64,000 nt of DNA, taken from assembly GCF_003234085.1 (NCBI RefSeq), contig NZ_QKSD01000014.1:1-64000 (forward strand), given 5' to 3'. Shown piece by piece: positions 41,944 through 49,556 of this stretch; the stretch's first letter is position 1; the number at the start of each line of letters is the position of its first letter. The position numbers and the translations under genes are program-made. The notes under the pieces were generated by a model. The model searched no databases, had not been told where the DNA came from, and was given only the letters and a program-made list of their open reading frames with translations. This DNA comes from Curtobacterium sp. MCPF17_052 (lineage in GTDB: Bacteria > Actinomycetota > Actinomycetes > Actinomycetales > Microbacteriaceae).

Positions 41944-42039
41944 AACGTAACAGGGATGACAACCGTGGTCAACTTTTTCCGTTCTGCGTCATTGCGGACG
42001 CGGTTCGGTTGACAACAGTGGTCAGCGGCGTCGTATGCT
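41944..42039. promoter_or_regulatory. Divergent promoters with twin 15-bp palindromes (sugar cluster)
   Basis: TGACAACCGTGGTCA (41957-41971) and TGACAACAGTGGTCA (42010-42024) are near-identical TGAC...GTCA palindromes, 53 bp apart. The first overlaps the minus-strand -35 TTGACC (41967-41972; -10 TACGTT at 41944-41949, 17-bp spacer). The second overlaps the plus-strand -35 TTGACA (42009-42014), with a TATGCT -10-like hexamer at 42034. One repressor, most likely the DeoR protein encoded in the cluster, could control both sides. Confidence 0.75.
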
Positions 42040-42123
42040 CGACGGGCCGTCCTCGGCGCTGAGCGCAGCGGATGGCACGAACCGGCTGGCTTCGACCAGC
42101 GACACGACGAGGTGGAGGTCCCC

Positions 42124-43041
42124 ATGGCGAGCGGTCACGTTCTGGTCATCGGCAGCGTGAACTACGACTACATCGTCACGCAGGACCGGCTTCCACGCCG
42201 GGGCGAGACGTACGTCGCATCGGATCTCCGTGGAGCCTTCGGCGGCAAGGGAGCGAACCAGGCGGTGCAGGCTGCTCGCCTGGGCTCGCAGGTGCGATTC
42301 ATCGGCTCGACCGGTGGTGATCAGCTCGGGCAGATCAGCCTCGACAACCTGCGGAGTCAGGGCGTCGAGTGCCACATGCGTCCGACCGATCTCGGCAACG
42401 GACTCGGCATCGTTCACGTCACCGGCGAAGGCGATGTCTACGCGACGATCTTCGAGGGTGCCAACGGTGCTGTCGACGCGGCGTGGGTCGAGGAGAACCG
42501 GGAGCTGTTCGCCGGCGCTGGTGCTGCGGTGATCCAGAACGAGATCCCCGCGGAGGCGAACGAGCGTGCCGTGCAACTCGCAGTGGCCGCAGGTACCCCC
42601 GTGATCTACAACGCAGCACCGGCTCGCCCGGTGCCGACCCGCGTGAGCCGTCAGTGCGCATGGTTCGTCGTCAACGAAGACGAGGCTGCCGCCTACATCG
42701 GCCGTGACCTCGGCGACGTCCACGACGACCGGGCCATGCGCGAAGCTGTCGACCGGCTGCGCGACTACTGCTCCAGCGTCGTCCTCACCCTCGGAAGCCG
42801 AGGCTGCTATGTTGCGACCGGCGAGGACGTCGTCTTCATTGAAGCGATCCCGACCCACGCCGTCGACTCCACTGGCGCTGGAGACTCCTTCATTGGAGCC
42901 TTCGCCCACGCGCTCGTCGGCGGTGCCGACCCCTTCGCCGCGGCGGCAGACGCATCACGTGTCGCGTCGATCACCGTCGAAGGTCTCGGAGCACAGTCCA
43001 GCATGCCTACCCACGAGGTGCTCAGCCGTGAAGTCCTTTGA
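42124..43041 (+). CDS. PfkB-family carbohydrate kinase (ribokinase-like)
   Basis: 305-residue ribokinase-type kinase. The N-terminal strand VLVIGSVNYDYIVTQDRLPRRGE, the GGKGANQAVQAARLG signature (about 40-54), the internal VIYNAAPARPVP and the C-terminal STGAGDSFIGAFAHAL (anion hole and catalytic Asp, about 250) are all present. It phosphorylates a sugar or keto-sugar taken up by the RbtT-type permease. GGAGG lies just before the ATG at 42124; a GTG four codons earlier is the alternative. The 3' end overlaps the deoR start by 14 bp. Confidence 0.9.
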   Translation: MASGHVLVIGSVNYDYIVTQDRLPRRGETYVASDLRGAFGGKGANQAVQAARLGSQVRFIGSTGGDQLGQISLDNLRSQGVECHMRPTDLGNGLGIVHVTGEGDVYATIFEGANGAVDAAWVEENRELFAGAGAAVIQNEIPAEANERAVQLAVAAGTPVIYNAAPARPVPTRVSRQCAWFVVNEDEAAAYIGRDLGDVHDDRAMREAVDRLRDYCSSVVLTLGSRGCYVATGEDVVFIEAIPTHAVDSTGAGDSFIGAFAHALVGGADPFAAAADASRVASITVEGLGAQSSMPTHEVLSREVL

Positions 43042-43765
43042 GCGACACCAGCTCATCCTCGACCAAGCATCATCCGGAGAACCGGTCACCATCGATGCGT
43101 TGATCGACGCCACCGGCGCATCACCATCGACAGTACGACGCGACATCAAAGCGCTCGAGGAAACCGGACGCATCGTCAGCCTCCGTGGAGGGGCGATCCG
43201 GCTCGAAGACGCAGCAACCGAAGTGCCCGTTGCCGCGAAGTCGTTGATCAACCCCGACGAGAAGCGTTCGATCGCAGAAGCGGCCGCCGCCCTCATCAGC
43301 GACGGGGACACGATCTACCTCGACTCAGGGACGACAGCGACAGAGGTCATGCGTGCGCTGCACGGCATCACCGTGCACGTCATCACGTCGAACACGCACG
43401 CACTCGCGCTCCCCATCGCGCCGACCGTGACGGTGACAGTCCTCGGCGGTGACCTCCTGCCCGACATCGGTTCCGTCGCCGGCCCCATCACAGACCGTGA
43501 ACTCAACGACCTCTACTTCGACAAGGCCTTCATCGGCGTGACCGGCATCGACGCGGATGCCGGTGTCACCACCTTCGACATCCGCGAAGCGACGAAGAAG
43601 CGAGTCGTGCACGCACATAGCCGGCACACGTACGTCCTCGCCGACAGCAGCAAGTTCGACCACATCTCGCTCTGCCACGCGTTCCCCCTCGCCGACTGCA
43701 CCGTCATTACCGACAAACAGGGAGACGTACTGTCCGCAGCAGGCGCCGCAGTCATCGCCACCTGA
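43028..43765 (+). CDS. DeoR-family transcriptional regulator
   Basis: 245-residue DeoR/GlpR-type repressor. The N-terminal winged helix has RHQLILDQASSGEPVTIDALIDATGASPSTVRRDIKALEETG, followed by the sugar-phosphate-binding domain with DGDTIYLDSGTTATEVMRAL and FIGVTGIDADAGVTTFD. GTG 43028 lies inside the end of the kinase gene, so the two are coupled. It should sense a phosphorylated sugar and bind the twin palindromes at 41957 and 42010. Confidence 0.9.
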   Translation: MKSFERHQLILDQASSGEPVTIDALIDATGASPSTVRRDIKALEETGRIVSLRGGAIRLEDAATEVPVAAKSLINPDEKRSIAEAAAALISDGDTIYLDSGTTATEVMRALHGITVHVITSNTHALALPIAPTVTVTVLGGDLLPDIGSVAGPITDRELNDLYFDKAFIGVTGIDADAGVTTFDIREATKKRVVHAHSRHTYVLADSSKFDHISLCHAFPLADCTVITDKQGDVLSAAGAAVIAT

Positions 43766-43964
43766 CACGGAAGGTCTCATCACGTGAGACGTCTGCACTC
43801 GACTGACCACGAACGGGACCAACGGCAGCGCCCTCAGTCACCCATTCGCTAGGTGGCACTGACGGCCCTCTGCTGCTGGCGCTGGCGGCAACAGGGACGA
43901 TCCCAAAGCGCCGATTCGTTCCGTGCGTGGGGTCGCCCGGGGCGGGGCGAGGGGTTGATCACCC

Positions 43965-43993
43965 ACCCCACCACCCGCGGCGGGTGGTGGGGT
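43965..43993 (+). terminator. Near-perfect palindromic hairpin downstream of deoR
   Basis: The 14-bp arms (43965-43978 and 43980-43993, CCCCACCACCCGC with its complement) are separated by a single base. With 200 bp to the deoR stop it is a probable terminator of the kinase-deoR unit; the almost loopless form also suggests an extruding palindrome. Confidence 0.6.
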
Positions 43994-44047
43994 CAGCTCG
44001 TAGTTGAGGTCGCCATCTCGTCGAGCAGCCGGGGTGGAGGCTAACTC

Positions 44048-44320
44048 TCACACCTCGATCGAGTGATCGTCGAATGAGTCGAAGTCGGGAACGTTGAAGG
44101 GGCTGGAGAGGTCGCCGTCGTCTCGGTCCTCGTCGGGGACGTCGTCAACCTCGAACGTGATCGGCACACCGGGGGTGACGACCACGTCCAGCGACCGGTT
44201 GCCGTACAGGGTGACTTTTACGAGGACCGCGCGAGCGCGGTCGGCTTCCACAACGGCCGTTTCAAGCGTGTGCAGGTCCTGGCCTTGCGCCAGCGGGTAT
44301 GCGGTTCCATCGACGTTCAT
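44048..44320 (-). CDS. Hypothetical acidic protein (90 aa)
   Basis: 90-residue protein starting at the ATG 44320: MNVDGTAYPLAQGQDLHTLETAVVEADRARAVLVKVTLYGNRSLDVVVTPG, then a strongly Asp-rich tail. It is soluble with no signal peptide. The layout (a short beta-strand domain followed by an acidic tail) occurs in many small orphan actinobacterial proteins, but I cannot assign a family. A frame to 44437 is open but would add an unconvincing Arg/Ser-rich piece. Confidence 0.5.
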   Translation of the reverse strand: MNVDGTAYPLAQGQDLHTLETAVVEADRARAVLVKVTLYGNRSLDVVVTPGVPITFEVDDVPDEDRDDGDLSSPFNVPDFDSFDDHSIEV

Positions 44321-44351
44321 CGTGATCCGACGCAAAAGGGGCCCTGTCTGT

Positions 44352-44597
44352 TCAGCAGGCCCAAGTGAGCTGCGGTGGCCGACCAGCCACCGACAACAGA
44401 ACGCCCGGCTCCTCGAGCTTCGCGAACAGCTCCGCATATCTCTCTGCCCGCCTCTTGGCGGCCTTCTCTAGTGCAGAGCCTCCTTGCCATGAGCCAGCCG
44501 TCCATAGACCAGCCTCGACGAGATACTTGAAGACAGGCACGTACGTCGTGATTGGCAGCTTGGGATACACCTTGGAGATGACCAGATCCGCAGGCAA
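44352..44597 (-). CDS. Hypothetical protein (81 aa), possibly a fragment
   Basis: 81-residue frame with LVISKVYPKLPITTYVPVFKYLVEAGLWTAGSWQGGSALEKAAKRRAERYAELFAKLEEPGVLL. It looks coding (aromatic-rich start, amphipathic helix in the middle), but I recognise no family. It could be the tail of a longer gene cut during island decay, as the next gene upstream is a broken NUDIX gene. Confidence 0.4.
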   Translation of the reverse strand: MPADLVISKVYPKLPITTYVPVFKYLVEAGLWTAGSWQGGSALEKAAKRRAERYAELFAKLEEPGVLLSVAGRPPQLTWAC

Positions 44598-44668
44598 ATC
44601 TCAAGCAGGGCTCTGTAGCACGTCATCGAAAAGGTCCTGACGGGTGAGTCCGACGATGCCAACTGCCG

Positions 44669-45077
44669 TCATCTTCGCTCCGACGCCAAAAACGACGTCC
44701 AACCCGCTAGGTATTCATCATCGAGCGAGGTCGCGGCGCCCCAGCTGGGGGCGTACTCGTCGGAGTCCTATGCTCGGTGTAGCTCCGGTCCTCCGAGTGA
44801 CACATCTGTGCAGGTCAGCCGCACCGCGAAGTACGCCGCAGGCACATCGCTGCCTACGGAGACGTCGAGCAGCTCGCCCGCGTCGCCGTCGAGCCCGGTC
44901 GCTTCGGAATTCGCGGCGGGAGGCCTCACGTAGGTTCTCGCTTTCTTCGACGCCGCCTCCGGGGAGCACGCAGTAGCTCCGGCCGTCCTTGAGCCGTCGG
45001 ATCACGAGCACCTGCTCGTCGTGCACGACGACTTCCGATAAGCAGTCACGCTGGCGGTCAACGCCGATACGAGACAA
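44669..45077 (-). pseudogene. NUDIX hydrolase pseudogene (frameshift and internal stop)
   Basis: The 5' part reads LSEVVVHDEQVLVIRRLKDGRSYCVLPGGGVEESENLREASRRE, most of a NUDIX box (GX5EX7REUXEEXGU). Right after REF the frame is lost; the continuation EATGLDGDAGELLDVSV, then AAYFAVRLTC, lies in another frame, consistent with a 2-nt deletion inside the box. An in-frame TAG follows after HRA in that restored frame, before SDEYAPSWG. The gene is therefore broken twice and will not make an active pyrophosphohydrolase. Confidence 0.75.
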
Positions 45078-45295
45078 ACTGAGGCCGGAACTGAGAATCT
45101 GAAGAACTTCCAGACATTTTCACCCGCCTAGTCACACGAAACTGAGTCGACGGACTCACTACTTGTCGCCAACTCCGCTCGCGAGTCTCGGCGACGGCGC
45201 GCGTGTCACTCGATTCGACCAAACATCTTGTCGCCGTTTCGACGGCGCTAGGGCGGTCTCGATAGCCGATAACGGTTCGGACGGTAGACAGGGCC

Positions 45296-45769
45296 ATGCC
45301 TTCCTCCGACGACGTCCCACACCTCTTGCAGACGGTCATCGACACGCCTGCACCGCGCGAGCTGGCCGAGTTCTACCGGTCGCTCCTGGGTCTCCGGTAC
45401 CGCGATGGTGACGCACCCGACGCCGACGAGTCGGAGCAGCCCGAGTGGTTGGTGCTGACCGCCGACGACGGAACTCGCCGCCTGGCCTTCCAACTCGCTC
45501 CTGACCTGCCACGACCACAGTGGCCGACAGGCTCACCCCCGCAGATGCTCCACCTCGACCTCACCGTGGACTCGACAGCAGCCCTCGAACAGCAACGGGC
45601 TCGCGCCCTACGCCTCGGAGCGGCAGTTTTGAATGATCGATCCGCCGATGTCGACGAACCCCTCATTGTCTTCGCTGACCCTTCCGGGCACCCCTTCTGC
45701 ATCTTCGTCGCACCGCGCACCGCGTCCCGATCGCTTTGCGATCAAGGACGGAGCCGAGAACGTCGATAG
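45296..45769 (+). CDS. VOC-family (glyoxalase-like) protein
   Basis: 157-residue VOC-fold protein: LLQTVIDTPAPRELAEFYRSLLGLRYR at the start, QMLHLDLTVDSTAALEQQRARALRLGAAVLN in the second half and VFADPSGHPFCIFV as the last strand, with His and Glu positions that could bind a metal. It is likely a small-molecule-binding or resistance-like protein; no substrate can be given. About 16 residues after the last strand look like read-through tail. Its 3' end overlaps a convergent small membrane gene by 28 bp. Confidence 0.85.
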   Translation: MPSSDDVPHLLQTVIDTPAPRELAEFYRSLLGLRYRDGDAPDADESEQPEWLVLTADDGTRRLAFQLAPDLPRPQWPTGSPPQMLHLDLTVDSTAALEQQRARALRLGAAVLNDRSADVDEPLIVFADPSGHPFCIFVAPRTASRSLCDQGRSRERR

Positions 45770-45924
45770 CCGACCGCGGCGCTCGCGAGGATGACGACGG
45801 CGCAGGCGAGCGTGACCCAAGCGAACACGTTGACCGAGCCGGTCGTGAAGAGAACGACTGCGGCTGCGCCGAACACGAGTCCAAGCAGCAGGAACACGAG
45901 CCATACGGCGTTCGGTCGAGTCAT
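45742..45924 (-). CDS. Small two-helix membrane protein (60 aa)
   Basis: 60-residue protein with two hydrophobic helices (PNAVWLVFLLLGLVFGAAAVVLF and VFAWVTLACAVVILASAAV) and a short basic end (GYRRSRLRP). It starts at ATG 45924; the open frame upstream to 46041 lacks support. No family name, no ribosome-binding site that I would rely on, but the hydrophobic pattern is clear. Confidence 0.55.
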   Translation of the reverse strand: MTRPNAVWLVFLLLGLVFGAAAVVLFTTGSVNVFAWVTLACAVVILASAAVGYRRSRLRP

Positions 45925-46077
45925 GAGACGAAGATACCGGCGCCCGACGACGGGCTTCGAGTTACGGCCTGCGTCCGAAAGACGATCGGCCAACGGGCCG
46001 TTCCATGGGCTTGACTGGGTGGCCATGAGCCCGCGAAGCAATCGACCACCGCTGATGAGCTGGGGCGCTTCTCGTTC

Positions 46078-46428
46078 TTGGCCGCGACAGCGGTCGTCGT
46101 GGGTGTTGTGCTGCTAGCGGGTGCTGTTGTTGCAGCGCAGGGACGTCTTATCGGCGGTGATGATGGAGTTGGGTGCCTGACGGACCCTGCTGTTGTGGGT
46201 GCTGAGTTCGAGGAGGAGGTCGGGATCAGTGTCACCCCGTCGTACTGGCCGCTTGGCACCGACTGCACGCTCGTCGGACCGTCGGACCGTAGCGCAGTCG
46301 TCGCCGAGAGTGACTGGGCGATGACAGCTGTTGCTCTCACGGGCATGGGTCTGGGAGCGGGACCAGTGCTCCTCCTGCCGTTTACGAGTCTCGGAAGACG
46401 TCGCATCGTTCGATCGGGTGACCGTTAG
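46078..46428 (+). CDS. Small membrane protein (116 aa)
   Basis: 116-residue protein, apparently starting at TTG 46078, directly before the first helix (AATAVVVGVVLLAGAVVAAQG). An outside segment of about 50 residues with two Cys (DDGVGCLTDP, PLGTDCTLVG) may be disulfide-linked. A second helix (MTAVALTGMGLGAGPVLLLPF) and a basic end follow. The frame is coding-like up to an upstream TGA near 46012, so the true start is uncertain. Function unknown. Confidence 0.5.
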   Translation: MAATAVVVGVVLLAGAVVAAQGRLIGGDDGVGCLTDPAVVGAEFEEEVGISVTPSYWPLGTDCTLVGPSDRSAVVAESDWAMTAVALTGMGLGAGPVLLLPFTSLGRRRIVRSGDR

Positions 46429-46473
46429 CCGATCGTGCTGCGGGACGCCTCCAGCGCCTTATGGTGCTGCTTG

Positions 46474-46638
46474 ATGATCAAGCAGTGCGTAAGCACCTTC
46501 GACCGGTGGCGATGTGAGCGGGAAGTCGATCACGTCGGCGACCATGAGCAGATCATCGGCCACGAGCGCACCAGATGGAATGAGAACGCGGCGGGCAAGC
46601 AGCTGCGCGATCTGCGGTCACAGCGGTCCGCCCAATAG
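46474..46638 (+). CDS. Small Cys/His protein (54 aa), zinc-ribbon-like
   Basis: 54-residue protein beginning MIKQCVSTFDRWRCEREVDHVGDHEQ. The pattern Cys-x8-Cys-x5-His-x3-His resembles the short zinc-binding CxnC...GHxxxH proteins that are common in actinobacterial and phage accessory DNA. No strong ribosome-binding site is visible. It lies in the decayed island and its role is unknown. Confidence 0.45.
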   Translation: MIKQCVSTFDRWRCEREVDHVGDHEQIIGHERTRWNENAAGKQLRDLRSQRSAQ

Positions 46639-47491
46639 CGGATCGTCTACCGGCACACCGAATTGAGGCGCATCGACGCCGAGGAGTCACTTGGCGAGCT
46701 GCGCTGGCCGTAGACGGTCCACGAGGAAGACTGCCACCACCCCGAGCATGATGATCGCGCCTTTTCAATCGACAGCACCGGGCACCGGGCACCAGGCACC
46801 AGGCACCAGGCACCAGGCACCAGGCACCGGGCACCGGGCACCGGGCACCGGGCACCGGGAGGAAGACTTCCCATCCGCTCATAGGAGACGGACTGAAGCT
46901 TCCAACGACCTGCACCGATGGTGCTACAGGATGCGGTACCTGACCTGACGCAGTTCTCGAAGTCGGCTTGCTGGGAGGCCCCCGGCCCTCGCGACTGCGC
47001 TGATGGGCGACCCAACGTGCAATGGATGCCTCGATCGGGTCGGATGAGCGTCGACGAGGAGGACGCTGTTCCGTTTCCCAGAAGAGTTGGTGGGCATCCA
47101 ACCAGGACTTCCACACTGCGTCCCTCGGGTCCCATGTGAACCCCGGCAGGATTTCGAGTCGCGCCCGCTGGTACTCGGTCATGCCCGCACGCGTCGACGG
47201 TCGGCGCTGGTAGGCGAGTCGGTCGACGAGGCGCTGCTCTTCGGTTCGCGGGCGTGGACGAGCAGCGCTCGCGGACGGTAGCCGGCCAGTCGCCGCCGTG
47301 AAGGCGTCGAGGTCGTGCACCGTCGTCACCCATCGCTGGACGGAGGCCGTGGGTATCGGGTCCTCACCGACGTCTGCGAGGTAGTAGTCGAGGCTGCGGC
47401 GCTGATCGGGGGTGAGCTGGTTGGCCGGCATGGTCGCGATCGCTGCCCATCGGTCGCGCAGGCGAACAAATCGGGGGTTCGGGGTCGACAC
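46553..47491 (-). CDS. Helicase-associated-domain protein with frameshifted C-terminus
   Basis: The open frame encodes 312 residues. The first ~180 carry two helicase-associated (HA) repeats, DNA-binding three-helix units usually attached to phage or plasmid helicases: RLAYQRRPSTRAGMTEYQRARLEILPGFTW and ARWVAHQRSREGRG. After REGRG the frame turns into low-complexity sequence running through a heptamer repeat. A frameshift at the C-run 46979-46983 restores LPASRLRELRQVRYRIL and a stop at 46924, matching the first HA repeat. The native gene is therefore about 47491 to 46924, and the long form is an artefact of frame loss, or of a sequencing error. AAGGA precedes the GTG start. Confidence 0.6.
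   Translation of the reverse strand: MSTPNPRFVRLRDRWAAIATMPANQLTPDQRRSLDYYLADVGEDPIPTASVQRWVTTVHDLDAFTAATGRLPSASAARPRPRTEEQRLVDRLAYQRRPSTRAGMTEYQRARLEILPGFTWDPRDAVWKSWLDAHQLFWETEQRPPRRRSSDPIEASIARWVAHQRSREGRGPPSKPTSRTASGQVPHPVAPSVQVVGSFSPSPMSGWEVFLPVPGARCPVPGAWCLVPGAWCLVPGARCCRLKRRDHHARGGGSLPRGPSTASAARQVTPRRRCASIRCAGRRSAIGRTAVTADRAAACPPRSHSIWCARGR
46776..46859. repeat. Heptanucleotide tandem repeat, 12 copies
   Basis: Twelve exact head-to-tail units of CACCGGG or CACCAGG: two CACCGGG, five CACCAGG, then five CACCGGG. 84 bp is a multiple of three, so in the extended minus-strand frame it encodes a repeated VPGARCP/VPGAWCL-like peptide. Block-wise unit order suggests recent slippage expansion. 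Confidence 0.95.
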
Positions 47492-47658
47492 GGCGGTCCT
47501 TTCCGAGCCCGCGGGTCGGCCTCGAAAGCGCTATGCGCGGACGGGTGCTCGATCCGGTAGGCGCGCTGATCCAGACCCACTTGGAGCCAAGAACAGGACG
47601 ACTTTGGACGGGCGGATCACTACGGTTCTGACGTCCACCGTCTGAAAGGCCGACTCCT

Positions 47659-48507
47659 GTGTCCTACCCAGAACGCACATCCGCGACGTACACGCCGCTG
47701 CTCGCACTGCCTTGGTGGGACACGGTAGGGCCCTTCCTCACACCGCTCGTGGAAGACGCAGCCGACCATCTCGACCTCGACCCGCGTTTGCTCTACCCAG
47801 TGGTCACCCCGTTCGTTCTCTGGTGCTGGCAGGACCGGGGGCTCGACCTCGAGCCTGGTCAGGTCTTCCGGCAAGCCGTGATCGAACAGTTCGTTGCCAC
47901 AGGGATGCCCGACTACGCGCGAGGAAGCCGCAACACCTTCCGAGGACGTCTTCTCCGGGTCGCGAACGTCGTGGGGACGGCTTCTCAGCGTGACCTCCGG
48001 CCCATCGGCAGATCGGCGCCGACGACGCCGTACTCGACCGCCGACATCGCTCGCTTGTGGTCCTGGTCAACTTCACAGAACACGCCCGCGCGTCAGACAG
48101 ATGCGCGGGTGCTCCTCGCATTGGGGCTCGGGTGCGGTCTCGCTGCTCGAGAGGTACTCAACCTCCGCGTGCGCGACATCAGCCCTGACGGCTCGTTGGT
48201 CACCGTTCCTTCAGGGCGCCAGCGCACCGTCAGCGTCGATGGCCTCTGGCGCGCTCCGCTTGCTGATCGCGTCGTAGCGGCGGGCAGGGACGAGTGGGCC
48301 TTCAGGCGTCGCCGCAACTCCGTGGACGTCGGTCAGATCACCGATTTCGTGCAACGACATCGAACCGCCGAGGACATTCGTGTTGTGCGGATGCGCGCCA
48401 CCTGGCTGGCGGGGAGGATCCGCGCGGGCCAACCGACCACAGACCTCTTGCGTGAGGCTGGCCTCACCCGGTTCGCCGCGCTAGATCGGTACCGAAGCAG
48501 TCCCTGA
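47659..48507 (+). CDS. Tyrosine-recombinase-fold protein, degenerate active site
   Basis: 282-residue protein with an N-terminal core-binding-like half (about 20-115) and a C-terminal catalytic-like half (about 125-280). The box I region, normally TGLRxxEL, reads GCGLAAREVLNLRVRDI: the catalytic Arg is replaced. Box II-like VVRMRATWLAGRIRAG keeps Arg246 but lacks the HxLRH His residues, and Tyr278 (LDRYRS) stands where the nucleophile should be. It is homologous to the next protein (PYS.ADI..LWSW / LLALGLGCGL). It may bind DNA without cleaving, or cleave with altered chemistry. The GTG start at 47659 follows AAAGG. Confidence 0.65.
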   Translation: MSYPERTSATYTPLLALPWWDTVGPFLTPLVEDAADHLDLDPRLLYPVVTPFVLWCWQDRGLDLEPGQVFRQAVIEQFVATGMPDYARGSRNTFRGRLLRVANVVGTASQRDLRPIGRSAPTTPYSTADIARLWSWSTSQNTPARQTDARVLLALGLGCGLAAREVLNLRVRDISPDGSLVTVPSGRQRTVSVDGLWRAPLADRVVAAGRDEWAFRRRRNSVDVGQITDFVQRHRTAEDIRVVRMRATWLAGRIRAGQPTTDLLREAGLTRFAALDRYRSSP

Positions 48508-48644
48508 CCTGGGCAAAGCCCCCCAGCTCACAGGTGGGTTGGGGCTCGCGGTATAGGGCGCTCGTGATCAAGAACACGAACCGCCCGTCAGGGGCTCGGC
48601 TCAGCCCGCGAGAACCCCAGCCGCGGGAGCAGATGGAGCCCCCG

Positions 48645-49556
48645 ATGGCCGACCGCATCGACCAACGAATCCAGAAATTTCAACCACAGGTCAACAGGCA
48701 CGTGTACGAAGTGATCCGCAACGACGTCATCGCCCTTGCTCGTGCGTCAGAGCCGCGGTCGATCTCTGACGCGCGGCGCGCGATGACGATGCTGAACGGC
48801 TTCGTGTCGTCCGTCTACACGAACGTCGGCGGCGACCTGACCGCCGACGCTCTCCTTCGTCCCTCCGTGATCATCCGCTACCTCAACACCGACACGCTCC
48901 ACATACGCTACGTGTCCCGCTTCGACATCGCCCGGTTCCTCGGGACGCTCACCGAACGGCTCACCGGTCGTCAGGTGATGCGGCTTGCCCCGCCGCCGAG
49001 CACCCGCTCGAAGCCGTACACGAACGCAGAACTCGGGAAGCTCGTTTCCTGGGCGGGCAGCATGAACAGTGAGCTGCAGGCTCGCAACGCCTGGGCTCTT
49101 CTCGCGCTCGGCGCAGGTTGTGGCCTGACGGCAGCGGAGATCGCATCTTGCCGGCGGTCCGATGTCGAATTGATCGACGGCATCTGGTGGGTGAACGTCT
49201 CCGGTGAACGCGCTCGTCGGGTTCCCGCCCGTCGACAGTGGGCATCCGCTCTCGAACTTGCATGCGATCACTCCGAGGAATACCTCTTCCACGGGTACCG
49301 CCTCGACGAGTACCCGCCGCGAATGATCCAGTCGTTCGTTTCAGACCATCCCGCCGAGGTACGCCTGAGCCCCCTGCGGCTGCGCTCTGGCTGGATCGTC
49401 GGTCTGATCGACAATGGCGTTCCGCCCACCTACATCGCTGCCCTCGCCGGGCTGGCGAACGTCTCGTCACTTAACGACTACTTCGCCTTCGCCGCGCCGA
49501 GCGCGCTCACCGATCATCTGCAGGCCATCGTCGGCGGCCGCGAGGTGACGCGATGA
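48645..49556 (+). CDS. Tyrosine-recombinase-fold protein, degenerate, paralog of the previous gene
   Basis: 303-residue paralog. PYTNAELGKLVSWAGS (about 125-140) and ALLALGAGCGLTAAEIASCRRSD (about 151-173) match the box I area, with Thr in place of the Arg. RLRSGWIVGLIDNGVPPTYIAALAGLANVSSLNDYFAF (about 245-282) matches the box II/III area with Arg247 and Tyr279 but no HxLRH. The ATG at 48645 has GGAG six bases upstream; longer frames start at GTG 48534 or ATG 48633. Its end overlaps the DDE gene as ATGA. A GC-rich structured gap of 137 bp separates it from the first recombinase-like gene. Confidence 0.65.
   Translation: MADRIDQRIQKFQPQVNRHVYEVIRNDVIALARASEPRSISDARRAMTMLNGFVSSVYTNVGGDLTADALLRPSVIIRYLNTDTLHIRYVSRFDIARFLGTLTERLTGRQVMRLAPPPSTRSKPYTNAELGKLVSWAGSMNSELQARNAWALLALGAGCGLTAAEIASCRRSDVELIDGIWWVNVSGERARRVPARRQWASALELACDHSEEYLFHGYRLDEYPPRMIQSFVSDHPAEVRLSPLRLRSGWIVGLIDNGVPPTYIAALAGLANVSSLNDYFAFAAPSALTDHLQAIVGGREVTR

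Noticed and set aside
46776..46859. CRISPR array
   Set aside because: Units are 7 bp with no spacers; it is a simple tandem repeat, and there are no cas genes.
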